In this document: one piece after another, positions 16,932 through 26,341 of the stretch
Position numbering within the stretch: the first letter of the stretch is position 1
Layout: the number at the start of each line of letters is the position of its first letter
Assembly (NCBI GenBank): GCA_959027945.1
Contig: CAUFRO010000004.1
Coordinates: 24,567-88,566, forward strand
Origin: an uncultured Collinsella sp.
GTDB lineage: Bacteria; Actinomycetota; Coriobacteriia; Coriobacteriales; Coriobacteriaceae
DNA: 64,000 nucleotides
Reading direction: 5' to 3'
The notes under the pieces: generated by a model
What the model was told of the DNA's origin: nothing
The model's database searches: none
Seen by the model: only the letters and a program-made list of their open reading frames with translations
Position numbers and translations under genes: made by a program

Positions 16932-17750
16932 ATGTCTGCAATCACTATTCTGCTTGTTGCGATTGTCGCGTTGCTTGCCGGTATGGAAGGCATTCTGGAT
17001 GAGTTCCAGTTCCATCAGCCGCTCGTGGCATGCACGCTTATCGGTCTCGTAACCGGTCACCTTCAGGAGGGCATCCTCCTGGGCGGTTCGCTCCAGATGA
17101 TGGCCCTTGGCTGGGCTAACGTCGGCGCCGCTGTCGCGCCTGACGCCGCTCTGGCCTCGGTCGCTTCTTCGATCATCATGGTGCTCGCCCTCAACGGTGG
17201 CGCCACCGATTCGGCCAAGGCCGTTACCACCGCTATCGCCGTCGCCGTCCCACTGTCGGTCGCTGGTCTGTTCCTGACCATGATCTGCCGTACCATTGCT
17301 ACCGCTATCGCTCACGCCATGGACGGTTGCGCCGAGAAGGGCGACTTCTCCGGCATCGAGCGCTGGCAGTATGCTGCCATCCTTATGCAGGGCCTTCGTA
17401 TCGCCATCCCGGCAGTGCTTCTGTGCGTCATCCCGGCCGAGGCCGTTACCAACGCGCTTAACGCTATGCCCGACTGGCTGTCCGGCGGCATGGCTGTCGG
17501 CGGCGGCATGGTCGCTTCCGTCGGTTACGCCATGGTCATCAACATGATGGCCACCAAGGAGACCTGGCCGTTCTTCGTCCTCGGCTTTGTCCTTGCTGCC
17601 ATCCCTCAGCTCACGCTGATAGCCCTTGGTCTCATCGGCATCTCCCTTGCCCTCATCTACCTTGGCCTTAAGGATCTGGCCAAGCAGGGTGGCGGCATGG
17701 GCGGTGGCTCCGGCGACCCGCTCGGCGACATTCTGAACGATTACGAGTAG
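16932..17750 (+). CDS. manY: Mannose-family PTS, EIIC membrane subunit
   Basis: 272 residues with about seven or eight membrane segments, typical of the EIIC component that forms the sugar path with EIID. Characteristic family sequence includes GGSLQMMALGWANVGAA. ATG 16932 follows AAAGGAGGG. It lies 18 bases after the EIIAB gene, so translation is probably coupled within one operon. Confidence 0.93.
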   Translation: MSAITILLVAIVALLAGMEGILDEFQFHQPLVACTLIGLVTGHLQEGILLGGSLQMMALGWANVGAAVAPDAALASVASSIIMVLALNGGATDSAKAVTTAIAVAVPLSVAGLFLTMICRTIATAIAHAMDGCAEKGDFSGIERWQYAAILMQGLRIAIPAVLLCVIPAEAVTNALNAMPDWLSGGMAVGGGMVASVGYAMVINMMATKETWPFFVLGFVLAAIPQLTLIALGLIGISLALIYLGLKDLAKQGGGMGGGSGDPLGDILNDYE

Positions 17751-17766
17751 GAGGGGAGTGATACAT

Positions 17767-18687
17767 ATGGCAGAGAACAAGATTCAGCTCACCAAGGCTG
17801 ACCGCAAGAAGGTTTGCTTCCGTCATCAGTTCCTTCAGGGCTCGTGGAACTACGAGCGCATGCAGAACGGCGGCTGGTGCTTCGCAATGATCCCTGCGAT
17901 CAAGAAGCTCTACACCAGCAAGGATGACCAGATTGCCGCTCTTAAGCGCCACCTGGAGTTCTATAACACCCACCCCTATGTTTCCGCCCCCGTCATTGGC
18001 GTTACCCTCGCTCTCGAGGAGGAGCGCGCCAACGGTGCCCCGATTGACGACGTCGCCATTCAGGGCGTCAAGGTCGGTATGATGGGCCCGCTCGCCGGCG
18101 TCGGCGACCCCGTCTTCTGGTTCACCCTTCGCCCGATTCTGGGCGCTCTGGGCGCTTCCCTGGCCATGTCCGGCAGCATCGTCGGTCCGCTGCTGTTCTT
18201 CTTCGCGTGGAACATCATCCGTTACGCTTTCCTGTGGTACACGCAGGAGTTTGGCTACAAGGTCGGCTCCTCCATCGCCAAGGACCTCTCCGGTGGTCTA
18301 ATGGGCAAGGTCACCGAGGGCGCTTCCATCCTGGGTATGTTCATCATCGGCGCCCTGGTCGAGCGCTGGGTGTCCATTTCCTTCACCCCGATCGTCTCCA
18401 CGGTCAAGCAGTCTGCTGGCGCCTTTATCGACTGGGCTAGCCTGCCCTCCGGTTCCGAGGGTATCAAGGAAGCGCTGACGATGTACAACTCCGTCGGTGC
18501 TACCGCCCTTGATCAGATGAAGGTCACCACGCTTCAGGCCAACCTCGATCAGCTCATCCCCGGCCTTGCCGCCGTGTGCCTGACCCTGCTGGTCTGCAAG
18601 CTCCTCAAGAAGAAGGTCAGCCCGATTGTCATCATCCTGGCTCTCTTCGCCGTCGGCATCATCGGTCGCTTCTGCGGCTTCATGTAA
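17767..18687 (+). CDS. manZ: Mannose-family PTS, EIID membrane subunit
   Basis: 306 residues. The EIID component completes the mannose-type permease. Family features include RHQFLQGSWNYERMQNGG near the N-terminus, GPLAGVGDPVFW in the middle and hydrophobic segments toward the C-terminus. ATG 17767 is preferred to the upstream GTG at 17758 because GAGGGGA is then properly spaced. Followed by a terminator. Confidence 0.93.
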   Translation: MAENKIQLTKADRKKVCFRHQFLQGSWNYERMQNGGWCFAMIPAIKKLYTSKDDQIAALKRHLEFYNTHPYVSAPVIGVTLALEEERANGAPIDDVAIQGVKVGMMGPLAGVGDPVFWFTLRPILGALGASLAMSGSIVGPLLFFFAWNIIRYAFLWYTQEFGYKVGSSIAKDLSGGLMGKVTEGASILGMFIIGALVERWVSISFTPIVSTVKQSAGAFIDWASLPSGSEGIKEALTMYNSVGATALDQMKVTTLQANLDQLIPGLAAVCLTLLVCKLLKKKVSPIVIILALFAVGIIGRFCGFM

Positions 18688-18743
18688 GCACGCTTCGGCT
18701 TAAGACCGAGAATTGCTAGGCAAGGGCTTTTGAGCCATTGAAA

Positions 18744-18790
18744 CGGACCGCACCCGGTGGGTACACTGGATGCGGTCCGATTGTTTTATT
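18744..18790 (+). terminator. Terminator after the mannose PTS operon
   Basis: Perfect 9-bp arms CGGACCGCA (18744-18752) and TGCGGTCCG (18771-18779), followed by ATTGTTTTATTT. Confidence 0.7.
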
Positions 18791-18807
18791 TGGAGGGCGA
18801 GGCGCGC

Positions 18808-19206
18808 ATGGCGCAATCTCAGAACAGCACGGTCGATTTGGCAACGCCGGCAACCTGCCTGATGGGGCTTACCAGCCACGGTAACGTGATGGTGGGCAAT
18901 AAGGCGTTCGAGTATTACAACGAGCGCAATCCCGAGGATTATATTCAAATCCCGTGGGACGAGGTCGACTATATTGCCGCCGAGGTTTTACGCGGCACCA
19001 AGAAGATCACGCGTTTTGCCATCTTCACCAAGGACAACGGTCACTTTACGTTTTCGACGCGCGACGACAAAGAGACGCTTCGTGCTGTCCGCAAGTACGT
19101 CGACGAGGATAAGCTCGTGCGTTCGCCCGATTTTATCGACGTAACGACCAAGGGCGCCAAGAGCATCCCCGCTGCCATCAAGAGCCTTTTCCACAGAGAC
19201 AGCTAA
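18808..19206 (+). CDS. manO: DUF956 family protein, PTS-associated
   Basis: 132 residues. DUF956 proteins (ManO in lactic acid bacteria) are found next to mannose PTS operons and are thought to modulate them. The sequence shows a compact alpha/beta protein with IPWDEVDYIAAEV and RFAIFTKDNGHFTFS and no catalytic motif. ATG 18808 lies behind GGAGGG. A terminator between it and the EIID gene suggests separate or read-through expression. Confidence 0.8.
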   Translation: MAQSQNSTVDLATPATCLMGLTSHGNVMVGNKAFEYYNERNPEDYIQIPWDEVDYIAAEVLRGTKKITRFAIFTKDNGHFTFSTRDDKETLRAVRKYVDEDKLVRSPDFIDVTTKGAKSIPAAIKSLFHRDS

Positions 19207-19224
19207 TCGTTGGCGATAGATGGC

Positions 19225-19274
19225 GGAAAATGCATCCCGGAATTTGTTCTCATTCCGGGATGCATTTTCCTTTT
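19225..19274 (+). terminator. Strong intrinsic terminator
   Basis: Perfect 19-bp stem (19225-19243, 19252-19270), loop TTGTTCTC, then TTTT; transcription end of the DUF956 gene. Confidence 0.92.
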
Positions 19275-19435
19275 GAGGGCCAGTTGGGAAAGCTTGTCCC
19301 ATTATTTCGCGTTATTCCGGGTTATTCTTTCCGATATTGAGGATTGCCCTCGGAAACTATTCGCTATAGAGCCTTCTCGATGAGTGGCCATGCGCTACAT
19401 GGCAAAGGGGTAAATCTGCTACACTAGTACAGCAT

Positions 19436-19511
19436 GCCTCCGTAGCTCAGGGGATAGAGCACCGCTCTCCTAAAGCGGGTGTCGACGGTTCGAATCCGCC
19501 CGGGGGCACCA
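19436..19511 (+). tRNA. tRNA-Arg (anticodon CCT)
   Basis: 76 bases with encoded CCA end. Acceptor stem GCCTCCG/CGGGGGC with one G-U pair, D-arm GCTCAGGGGATAGAGC, anticodon stem CCGCT/AGCGG around loop CTCCTAA (anticodon CCT, reads AGG), T-loop GGTTCGAATCC. An accessory region begins just downstream, but no integrase was seen. Confidence 0.97.
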
Positions 19512-19520
19512 GGGAATATG

Positions 19521-19548
19521 ACGGCGTCGCGGGAGCGGCGCCGTTTCT
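19521..19548 (+). terminator. Terminator of the tRNA gene
   Basis: ACGGCG-T-CGC pairs with GCG-G-CGCCGT around GGGA (19521-19544), followed by TTTCT. Confidence 0.7.
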
Positions 19549-19600
19549 GGTTTGCGGGGGCCGCCGTGCTGCTCGCCCGTGGGGGACTGGCATCTGTTTC

Positions 19601-20801
19601 CTAGAGTGCGCTGCGGTAAATCTTTCTCGCGTTGTCCAGCGTGAGCTTCCTGAAGCTGCCGAAGAGCTCTCCGCGGTTGATCTTGAGGCCCGGAATCATC
19701 TTTTCGATATCGTCCTCGGTGACTCCGAACTCCGATAGCGCGCGCGGCATTCCCAGCGAGACGAAGAAATCCTGCAGCTCGTCGATGGTCGCTTCGACCG
19801 CGTACTCGATTGCCTGCTCGGGGGTTACCTCCACATCGAGCTCGTCCGCGTCCGAATCGATGGGTTCGATGCCAAGGGCCTGGGCGCTGAACTCCAGGAA
19901 GCGCTCAGGGTGCTCTCGCCATACGTAGCGCATCCAGGCGGGGAAGATGACGGCGAGGCCGGCGCCGTGCGTGATCTTGGTGTCCAGTGCGGATAGCTCG
20001 TGCTCAAGGCCGCGGCAGGTCCAATCGCCGTCGCGCAGGGCGTTATGGGCGAGCGTACCCACCCACATGATCTCGGCGCGGGCGTCGTAGTCATCGGGGT
20101 TCTCCATCACCTTGGGCGCCGCCTCCCTCGCGGCGCGCACTAGCCCGCAGGCGATGTTGTCGGTTACGCCCACGGCGGGCTCGCCGGAGAAGAGTCGCTC
20201 CATGATATGGGCGATCATGTCGGTCACTCCCGCGGCGGTCTGGCAGGCGGGCAGGCTGTAGGTCAGCTCCGGGTCGAGGAAGGCGATGGCCGGGCGGTTG
20301 AGGTCCGTGTTAATGCTGCATTTGAGGTGCTCCTCGTCGTTGCTGATAACGCAGGAGTTAGAGGCCTCGGAACCGGATGCGGGGATGGTCACCACGCAGG
20401 CGACGTCGATGCGGTCGGCGGGAACGGCGCGCTTGCGGAAGAAGTCCCATACGTCGCCGTCGTATACCGCCCCAGTGCGATGGCCTTCGCGCAGTCCATG
20501 ACGGAGCCGCCGCCCACGGGCAGGATGATGTCGGCGTCGTTTGCCCGTGCGAGCTCGACGCCTTCTCGTGCCAAGCCTATTTCGGGGTTTGGACGCACCC
20601 CTCCAAGCCCGATGTGCTCCACGCCCGCGGCATCGAGCGATGCCCTCACGCGGACGAGCGTTCCGCAGCGAACTGCGGAACCCCTGCCGTAGACAATGAG
20701 CGCTCAGCGGTAGCCGGAGGCGGACAGAGTCCCCCAACCTTGTCGGTCGCTTTTCGCCCAAAGACAAAGCGGGTGGGGGAGTAGAAGGAGAAATCGTTCA
20801 T
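19601..20801 (-). pseudogene. Iron-containing alcohol (butanol-type) dehydrogenase, broken
   Basis: Remains of an NAD(P)-dependent group III Fe-alcohol dehydrogenase. The natural start is ATG 20801 (MNDFSFYSPTRFVFG). Three lesions are visible: a frame change in a G run at 20731-20735, an in-frame TGA at 20704-20706 before ALIVYGRGS, and a second frame change in a G run at 20470-20473, just after GGGSVMDCAKAIALG. The C-terminal 290 residues remain open and keep the metal ligands: Asp and His in TDMIAHIMERL, His in LEHELSAL and His in ITHGAGLAV. With three lesions it is very unlikely to be functional. Confidence 0.85.
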
Positions 20802-21059
20802 GGAGCTCCAATCTGGCGTTTCGCCCTACATGCGCGGAGGAGTTTTTCGGGCGCATCGCCTGCGTTCGCGTCGCAATCTCGGCGGCGCGGTGCGGTCCGT
20901 GGATTCCATCGTATCGCCCGCGGCACCCCTTACCGACGATTGAGGCGAGTCTGCATTTCGCGGCGCGACGTCCACCTGGCGGACGATATCCGTTCGCGAC
21001 ACGTGGCCGTCCCGGTCGCAATAGCGTATGCGCACCGGGTTGCCGAGATGGGCCTGCGA

Positions 21060-21188
21060 CCCCTTCTCCTGATGCGAGCGCGCGAGACGGGCGAGCAGCG
21101 GTGCGAGCACCTGCTCGACCGTCTCCTCCCGATACCGCGCCGCCACGGGCAACCCGTTCACGTCAAACCCGTACGTTCGCCATGCCAT
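21060..21188 (-). pseudogene. N-terminal fragment of a YggC-like (uridine-kinase-type) sugar kinase
   Basis: About 43 residues starting MAWRTYGFDVNGL and including AARYREETVEQVL and LLARLARSHQEKG. This matches the N-terminal strand-and-helix that precedes the P-loop in nucleoside-kinase-like proteins such as YggC; the P-loop itself is missing. The bases between 20802 and 21270 otherwise hold only decayed sequence without a supportable gene. Confidence 0.4.
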
Positions 21189-21269
21189 TCGCCTCGCCGC
21201 CTTCGCCGAACGAAACCGCGTATCCAGACCGCCGGTCCCCCACCCAGCACTTCGACGAGCCTTCGCGCT

Positions 21270-21503
21270 CACTTCTGCGGTCGGGATGCGCCCGCGAGGC
21301 GCTCGGCAGGCAGCGCCATTTCCGCTCGCTGTGTCGAGCGCGAGTGTCGAGAAGTCGCCATATGCCACTCAGATGTAGCATGGAGTGCCGAAGCGCACGC
21401 GCCCGTGACGAAACACTGGCGCCAACCCGTTCCGCGCACCACCCCGCCCGTAAGGTGTGTGGCGAAAGGAGGACCAGCCGCATGAACATCCCCGAGACAC
21501 AGA
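21270..21503 (+). repeat. Duplicated regulator upstream region, copy A
   Basis: About 230 bases closely similar to 26105-26341, ending in the same AAAGGAGG ribosome site and ATGAACATCCCC start of the LevR-like regulator. Both copies keep a direct repeat GTGTCGAG with 13-base period. Confidence 0.85.
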
Positions 21504-21672
21504 GCCTACCTCGATCGCATTCCGCACGAGCTTCTCTGACATTTCCGCCCATTACCACGTGGAGGTCCCCGTCACGGAGATCGCCTACGCATACGACTAC
21601 ATCAATTCCCGGCATGCCCCGCGCAGGCAGGCCACGCTGAACGACGGGTCCGCGGCCCGGCAGGACGAATGA
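21481..21672 (+). pseudogene. Internally deleted remnant of a LevR-like regulator
   Basis: The start (MNIPETQ) and the last 50 or so residues (FRTSFSDISAHYHVEV onward) match the intact regulator at 26319-29072 almost perfectly. Eleven bases near the start and then about 2.5 kb in between are missing, with a GCAT sequence shared at the larger junction. The two ends are out of frame with each other. It sits directly upstream of the PTS EIIB gene, the position expected of the regulator in the ancestral operon. Confidence 0.9.
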
Positions 21673-21735
21673 CGCGCTTCGGCACAGGCCATGCCGAAAC
21701 GCGTCACGCAAGCAAAGGAAGGAAGCCAACATCAC

Positions 21736-22224
21736 ATGAGCATCATCGCAGCACGCATCGACAACCGCCTGCTACACGGCATAGTGGCAACCCAGTGGGT
21801 ACCCGAGTTCCGTCCGCAGCGTCTCATGGTCATCGATGACATCGTCGCCAACGACCCGACCAAGAAGGCCGCCATGCGGATGGCAAAGCCCTCGGGAGTC
21901 GCCCTCTCCATTATCAACAAGGAGACGGCTCTCACGAACTATCGGGCGGGCAAGTACGACGACCACACGGTCTTCATCGTGGCGCGAGACCCCCAGACCA
22001 TCCTCGACGTCATACAGACGGGCCAGGTTGTTCCCACACTCGTGGTCGGAGGCACAGTCTTTCCCGAAGAGGGGTCAGACGCCGTCCAGGTGAGCAGTCG
22101 CGCCTACGTCACCAAAGACGAGCTGCCCGCATATCGAGCGATTGCTGGCACCGGCTGCGACATCACCGTTCGCTATGTGCCGGCCGACAAGCCCGTAGAG
22201 CTCTCCAGCATCATCACGCTTTAG
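21736..22224 (+). CDS. Mannose/fructose-family PTS, EIIB
   Basis: 162 residues. Stand-alone EIIB phosphocarrier of the mannose/sorbose class (LevE-like) with active His14 in DNRLLHGIVATQW. ATG 21736 is inferred from protein family length; AAGGAAGG is rather far upstream (about 13 bases), so an upstream start in the same frame at 21691 is possible. Operon EIIB-EIIC-EIID-EIIA-GH32. Confidence 0.9.
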   Translation: MSIIAARIDNRLLHGIVATQWVPEFRPQRLMVIDDIVANDPTKKAAMRMAKPSGVALSIINKETALTNYRAGKYDDHTVFIVARDPQTILDVIQTGQVVPTLVVGGTVFPEEGSDAVQVSSRAYVTKDELPAYRAIAGTGCDITVRYVPADKPVELSSIITL

Positions 22225-22239
22225 CAAGGGAGTGAACTT

Positions 22240-23013
22240 ATGACACCATCCATCATCCAGATAGCCGTCGTTACACTCATCGCCTTCATCTACGGAGCCG
22301 AGAAGAACGCGGGACAAATTCTCACGAACATGTCCGTCACGCCAGCATGGTTCGTCGGACTTGCGCTCGGCGACCCCGTAACCGGCCTCGCCGTCGGCGC
22401 CATCGTCCAACTCATGAGCCTGGGCGTGGCGGCCATGGGAGGAGCCTCCGTCCCCGACTATCCCACTGCCGCCATCATTGGCGCCGTCGTTGCCATCACC
22501 TCGGGTCAGGAGGCGAGCGTCGGCGTTGCCGCCGGAATCGCAGTCGGCATGCTCGGCCTTCAGCTCGACGTCATCGCCAAGACGGCAAACGGCTTCCTCG
22601 GGCGTACCTCGCAGCGCTTTGCCGAAGAGGGCAAGTACTCGCAGATGAAGAGCGTACTTTTCCTCGGTCCGGTCTTCTATGGCCTTACGGCGGCCATCCC
22701 CACGTTTGCCGTACTGCTCTTTGGCGCCGATGCCGTCAACGCTTTCCTCTCCGTCATGCCCTCCTGGTTCACGACCGGCCTCTCCATCGCCGCCGGTATC
22801 CTCCCCGTCGTCGGCCTTGCGATGCTTCTGTCCTTCATGCCAATGAAGAAATTCATCGCCTACGCCATCGTTGGCTTCGTTCTGGCCGCCTACCTGCAGA
22901 TAAGCATTCTCCCCATTGCCCTGCTCGGTGCCGCCGCGGCCATCGAGTACTACAAGTCGCACAGCAATCCGTCCGTAAACGCCCTCGACGCTGGAGGTCT
23001 GGAAGATGAGTAA
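22240..23013 (+). CDS. Mannose/fructose-family PTS, EIIC
   Basis: 257 residues with about seven membrane segments (LevF/SorA type). Typical family motif region GAIVQLMSLGVAAMGGASVPDY truncated here to its core MSLGVAAMGGASVPDY. Start ATG 22240 after AGGGAGTG, 15 bases behind EIIB. Confidence 0.9.
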   Translation: MTPSIIQIAVVTLIAFIYGAEKNAGQILTNMSVTPAWFVGLALGDPVTGLAVGAIVQLMSLGVAAMGGASVPDYPTAAIIGAVVAITSGQEASVGVAAGIAVGMLGLQLDVIAKTANGFLGRTSQRFAEEGKYSQMKSVLFLGPVFYGLTAAIPTFAVLLFGADAVNAFLSVMPSWFTTGLSIAAGILPVVGLAMLLSFMPMKKFIAYAIVGFVLAAYLQISILPIALLGAAAAIEYYKSHSNPSVNALDAGGLEDE

Positions 23014-23866
23014 CGAAGTTAACGCCACCAAGGCAAACGAAGCGCCAACCCGCCTGGCAGACGGAACGTACCAGCCAGTCCTCACCGTTTCCGATCTCGA
23101 CCGTTGCGGCCGCCGCTGGATGCTCGGCGCGTCCATCTATAACTATGAGTCCCAGTGTGCCCCGGCGGTCATGTTCGCAACCGAACCCGCCCTGCGCAAG
23201 ATCTATGCAGGAGACGAGGAGGGCTACCGCAGGTCACTTCTGAGCACCTATCGCTATTACAATGCGACTCCCCAGGTAAGCGGCCTGCTCCTCGGCGCCG
23301 GCCTAGCCTTGGAGGACAAGGGGCACAATGACGCCATCGACGCGGTCCAAGACCTTAAGATTGGCCTCATGGGCTCCCTCTCAGGAGTCGGCGATACGAT
23401 CTTCGCCATCCTCATTCCCACCATCTTCGGCTCCATCGCCGCCTACATGGGACAGGCGGGAAACCCCGTCGGCGTGCTTCTCTGGCTCGCCGTCGCCATC
23501 GCCATCTTCGTATGGAAGCTCTTTGACTGGCGCATAGGCTATAAGTTCGGCGACAAGCTCTTCACGACCCTTGCCGAGAAGATGTCCGTTTTCACCGAGT
23601 CGACGTCGGCACTTGGCATGATGGTCGTCGGTGCGCTCATCCCCACCGTCATCAAGGTCTCGTGTGGTCTCACGTTCACCATGGGTGACGTCACGCTCGA
23701 CGTCCAGACGGGCATCCTCGACCAAATCATGGTCGGCATGCTGCCCGTAATAGCCACAGCCATCGTCTACGCCCTCGTCAAGCGCAAGGTCAGCATCAAC
23801 AAGATTGTCCTCGGCATCCTCATCATCTCGTGGGTGTGCGCGGCTTTCGGCATTCTTGCTGCCTAG
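23006..23866 (+). CDS. Mannose/fructose-family PTS, EIID
   Basis: 286 residues, LevG-like. Family motifs NYESQCAPAVMF, GLMGSLSGVGDTIFA and C-terminal hydrophobic segments. Its ATG overlaps the EIIC stop by eight bases, indicating translational coupling. Confidence 0.9.
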   Translation: MSNEVNATKANEAPTRLADGTYQPVLTVSDLDRCGRRWMLGASIYNYESQCAPAVMFATEPALRKIYAGDEEGYRRSLLSTYRYYNATPQVSGLLLGAGLALEDKGHNDAIDAVQDLKIGLMGSLSGVGDTIFAILIPTIFGSIAAYMGQAGNPVGVLLWLAVAIAIFVWKLFDWRIGYKFGDKLFTTLAEKMSVFTESTSALGMMVVGALIPTVIKVSCGLTFTMGDVTLDVQTGILDQIMVGMLPVIATAIVYALVKRKVSINKIVLGILIISWVCAAFGILAA

Positions 23867-23899
23867 CCTAGGGCTAGACCAACCCACAAAGGACGCATT

Positions 23900-24304
23900 A
23901 TGAGGCACATCATCATTGCATCGCACTACGGCCTGGCAGCCGGACTCGGAGACACGCTCAAGGCCATCATAGGACCGGGGCACGACATCAGGGTTGTCTG
24001 CGCGTTTACAGACGAAACCCCGCTCGAGGAGAAGCTCGCCAGCGCATTCGAGGGCATCGCCGAAGATGACGAGACCCTCGTTCTCACCGACATCCTTCAG
24101 GGCAGCGTAAACCAGCTCGTAGCCTGCTCGGCTCCGCGAGGCGCGTTCATAGTGACCGGCGTAAACCTTCCCGTGGCCCTCGAGCTCTCGCTCCACGCCG
24201 GACAGCTTACTCCCGATGTGGTGAGGCATGTCGTCACCCAAGCCAAAGAGCAGCTCGTCTACCTCGGAGATCTTACTCCGGACGTTGACGAAGAAGACGA
24301 ATAG
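23900..24304 (+). CDS. Mannose/fructose-family PTS, EIIA
   Basis: 134 residues. Phosphocarrier of the mannose class (LevD-like) with active His9 in IIIASHYGLAAG. ATG 23900 follows AAAGGA. In this operon EIIA and EIIB are separate proteins, unlike the fused EIIAB at 15924. Confidence 0.9.
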   Translation: MRHIIIASHYGLAAGLGDTLKAIIGPGHDIRVVCAFTDETPLEEKLASAFEGIAEDDETLVLTDILQGSVNQLVACSAPRGAFIVTGVNLPVALELSLHAGQLTPDVVRHVVTQAKEQLVYLGDLTPDVDEEDE

Positions 24305-24333
24305 GAAAGACGCGACAGTAAGGAGGACGAGAC

Positions 24334-25770
24334 ATGCGCAAAGTCCCGACCAATAACCAGCACCTGTTCTACCAACCGAAGGACGTGTGGGTGGGAGACG
24401 TCATGCCCTTCGGCAAGGACGGCACGTTCTATCTATACCACCAGCGTGACACGCGCGACCCCGCTCCGCTTGCCGAAGGACAGCCCTTTGGGTGGTCGCT
24501 CGCGACCACCCAGGACTTCGTGACGTACCAGGAACACGGAACGGCGATCCCCCACGGCGGAGAAGACGACCAAGACCAGTTCATCTACGCCGGAACCGTT
24601 TACGAGGCAAAAGGGGAGGTACGCGCTTTCTATACCGGGTTCAACCGCAACTACCTGCGAGAAGGCAAAACGTCCCAGGTGCTCATGCAGGCGAAGGCCT
24701 GCTCGGATGATTATGCGACGTGGAAAAAGACGGGCGTTGCAGTAGAGCTCACGCCTCAGCCAGGATACGATGGGCGCAACTGGCGCGACCCTTTCGTAAT
24801 ATGGGATGACGACCGGAAGGAATACCTCCTCGTACTGGGCACGCGTAAGGGAGACGACCCCTCCAAAACCCTCCAAACTGGCAGGCTCGTTCACTTTACG
24901 TCGAAGGACCTCGAGCACTGGCAGTTCAAGGGCGACTTCTGGGCCCCCGGCCTCTACACCATGTTCGAAATGCCAGACATTTTTAAAATTGGCGATTGGT
25001 GGTACCTGGTCTACTCTGAGTACAGCGACGAGAACAAGATCGTCTACCGCATGAGCCGCGATCTCTACGGTCCGTGGGAGAAGCCGAGAGATGACGCCTT
25101 CGACGGGAGGGCGTATTACGCCGGACGGACCGCCTTCGACGGATCGCGCAGGATTCTGTCCGGCTGGGTCCCCACGCGCGAGAACGACGATGACCGGGCC
25201 AACTGGCTTTGGGGTGGCTCGTTTATGCCCCATGAGGTGTACCAGCGCCCCAATGGCACCCTCGGCGTTCGCCCTCCCCAAAGCATAAAGGATGCGTTCG
25301 AGTGCCCTGATGCCGTCCCGGATATCGAGCTTCGCGGAGACCACGAACGAACGGAGTGCGTAATCACCGAAAACGCAGGCGAGATCTTCTGCTTCGAGGC
25401 AGACGTGACGTTCAGGGACGCTTGCGACTTCTCAATTCGAGCCTACAAGAATCTCGAGACCGACGAGTCGTACGAATACCGCTTCGACCTCGACGCGAAT
25501 CGGCTCTCGTTCGACAAGAGCCCCTGTTACAAGTGGTTCCGCGTAATGGATAAGGGGCTTTGGAGGCCAGTCTGGCTCGAGTCCGGGCGTTCTTACCACC
25601 TGCAGCTCATCGTTGACGACAACATCCTCGTCCTCTACCTCGACGGTACCGCACTCACGACACGCGTCTGCGAGAAGTTCGGCCACTCGCTTGCTGTTAC
25701 GGTAACGAATGGCGAACTCAAACTGTCCAACATAGCCTTGGCGAAGGGGCTGCGCGAACAGGAAAAGTAA
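24334..25770 (+). CDS. GH32 family beta-fructosidase
   Basis: 478 residues, cytoplasmic (no signal peptide). A five-bladed propeller domain carries the three GH32 acidic residues: Asp22 in WVGDVMPF (nucleophile position, replacing the more common WMNDPNG), Asp152 in WRDPF (transition-state stabiliser) and Glu212 in EMPD (acid/base, family ECPD). A C-terminal beta-sandwich follows (about 345-478). It would hydrolyse imported, phosphorylated fructosides such as sucrose-phosphate or short fructans to feed glycolysis. Start ATG 24334 follows AAGGAGG. Confidence 0.9.
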   Translation: MRKVPTNNQHLFYQPKDVWVGDVMPFGKDGTFYLYHQRDTRDPAPLAEGQPFGWSLATTQDFVTYQEHGTAIPHGGEDDQDQFIYAGTVYEAKGEVRAFYTGFNRNYLREGKTSQVLMQAKACSDDYATWKKTGVAVELTPQPGYDGRNWRDPFVIWDDDRKEYLLVLGTRKGDDPSKTLQTGRLVHFTSKDLEHWQFKGDFWAPGLYTMFEMPDIFKIGDWWYLVYSEYSDENKIVYRMSRDLYGPWEKPRDDAFDGRAYYAGRTAFDGSRRILSGWVPTRENDDDRANWLWGGSFMPHEVYQRPNGTLGVRPPQSIKDAFECPDAVPDIELRGDHERTECVITENAGEIFCFEADVTFRDACDFSIRAYKNLETDESYEYRFDLDANRLSFDKSPCYKWFRVMDKGLWRPVWLESGRSYHLQLIVDDNILVLYLDGTALTTRVCEKFGHSLAVTVTNGELKLSNIALAKGLREQEK

Positions 25771-25916
25771 GCCAGTGAACCTCGTCGCCACAGAGACTCC
25801 CCCAGCAAAACACGCGAACAACGGGTCCGGCCGCATTCCGGCGACCGGACTCGTCCTGTGCCCTGATGGCACATGGCCCCGGGCTGCCGACAGCGAGGCG
25901 GCCTTAGGGGCCTCGC

Positions 25917-26100
25917 CTACAGATTCCTGAGTGCGTCGACGAGGGAGACCTTGCCCGCGGTGACCTCGTCGGCCTGCTTGATGACCTTTGCGGGCACGAC
26001 GGCCACCACAGCGCCGGCGGCAGAGTCGATTCGAGCGATGTGGTCAGAGACGGAGCGAACGGCGAGCCGCTTGCCGACAGGGAGGCAGTCAAAGGTGGCA
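25917..26100 (-). pseudogene. Unidentified 3' gene fragment
   Basis: About 60 residues of clean coding character ending AGKVSLVDALRNL, open upstream only into the duplicated regulator region. There is no start codon with a ribosome site, so it looks like the surviving end of a lost minus-strand gene. I could not assign a family. The rest of 25771-26104 shows no gene. Confidence 0.35.
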
Positions 26101-26104
26101 AAGC

Positions 26105-26341
26105 ACACTCCTACGGTTGGGATACGCCCGTGAGGCGCTCGGCGGACAGCGCTGTTGCCGCTCGCTGTGTCGAGCGCAGGTGTCGAGTAGTCGCCATATG
26201 TCACTACAGATGTATCATGGAGTGCCGAAGTTCACGTGCCCGTGACAAAACGCGGGCGCCAACCCGTCCCGAGCACCACCCCGCCCGTAAGGTGTGGGAC
26301 GAAAGGAGGACCAGCCGCATGAACATCCCCGAGACACAGAA
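26105..26341 (+). repeat. Duplicated regulator upstream region, copy B
   Basis: Counterpart of 21270-21503, here leading into the intact regulator. Contains the conserved direct repeat GTGTCGAG-N5-GTGTCGAG around 26168-26190, a candidate regulator site. Confidence 0.85.

Noticed and set aside
20826..21368. 180-codon minus-strand frame in the decayed region.
   Set aside because: Its first 30 codons are the conserved upstream region of the regulator, no ribosome site; only the kinase-like part is credible as a fragment.
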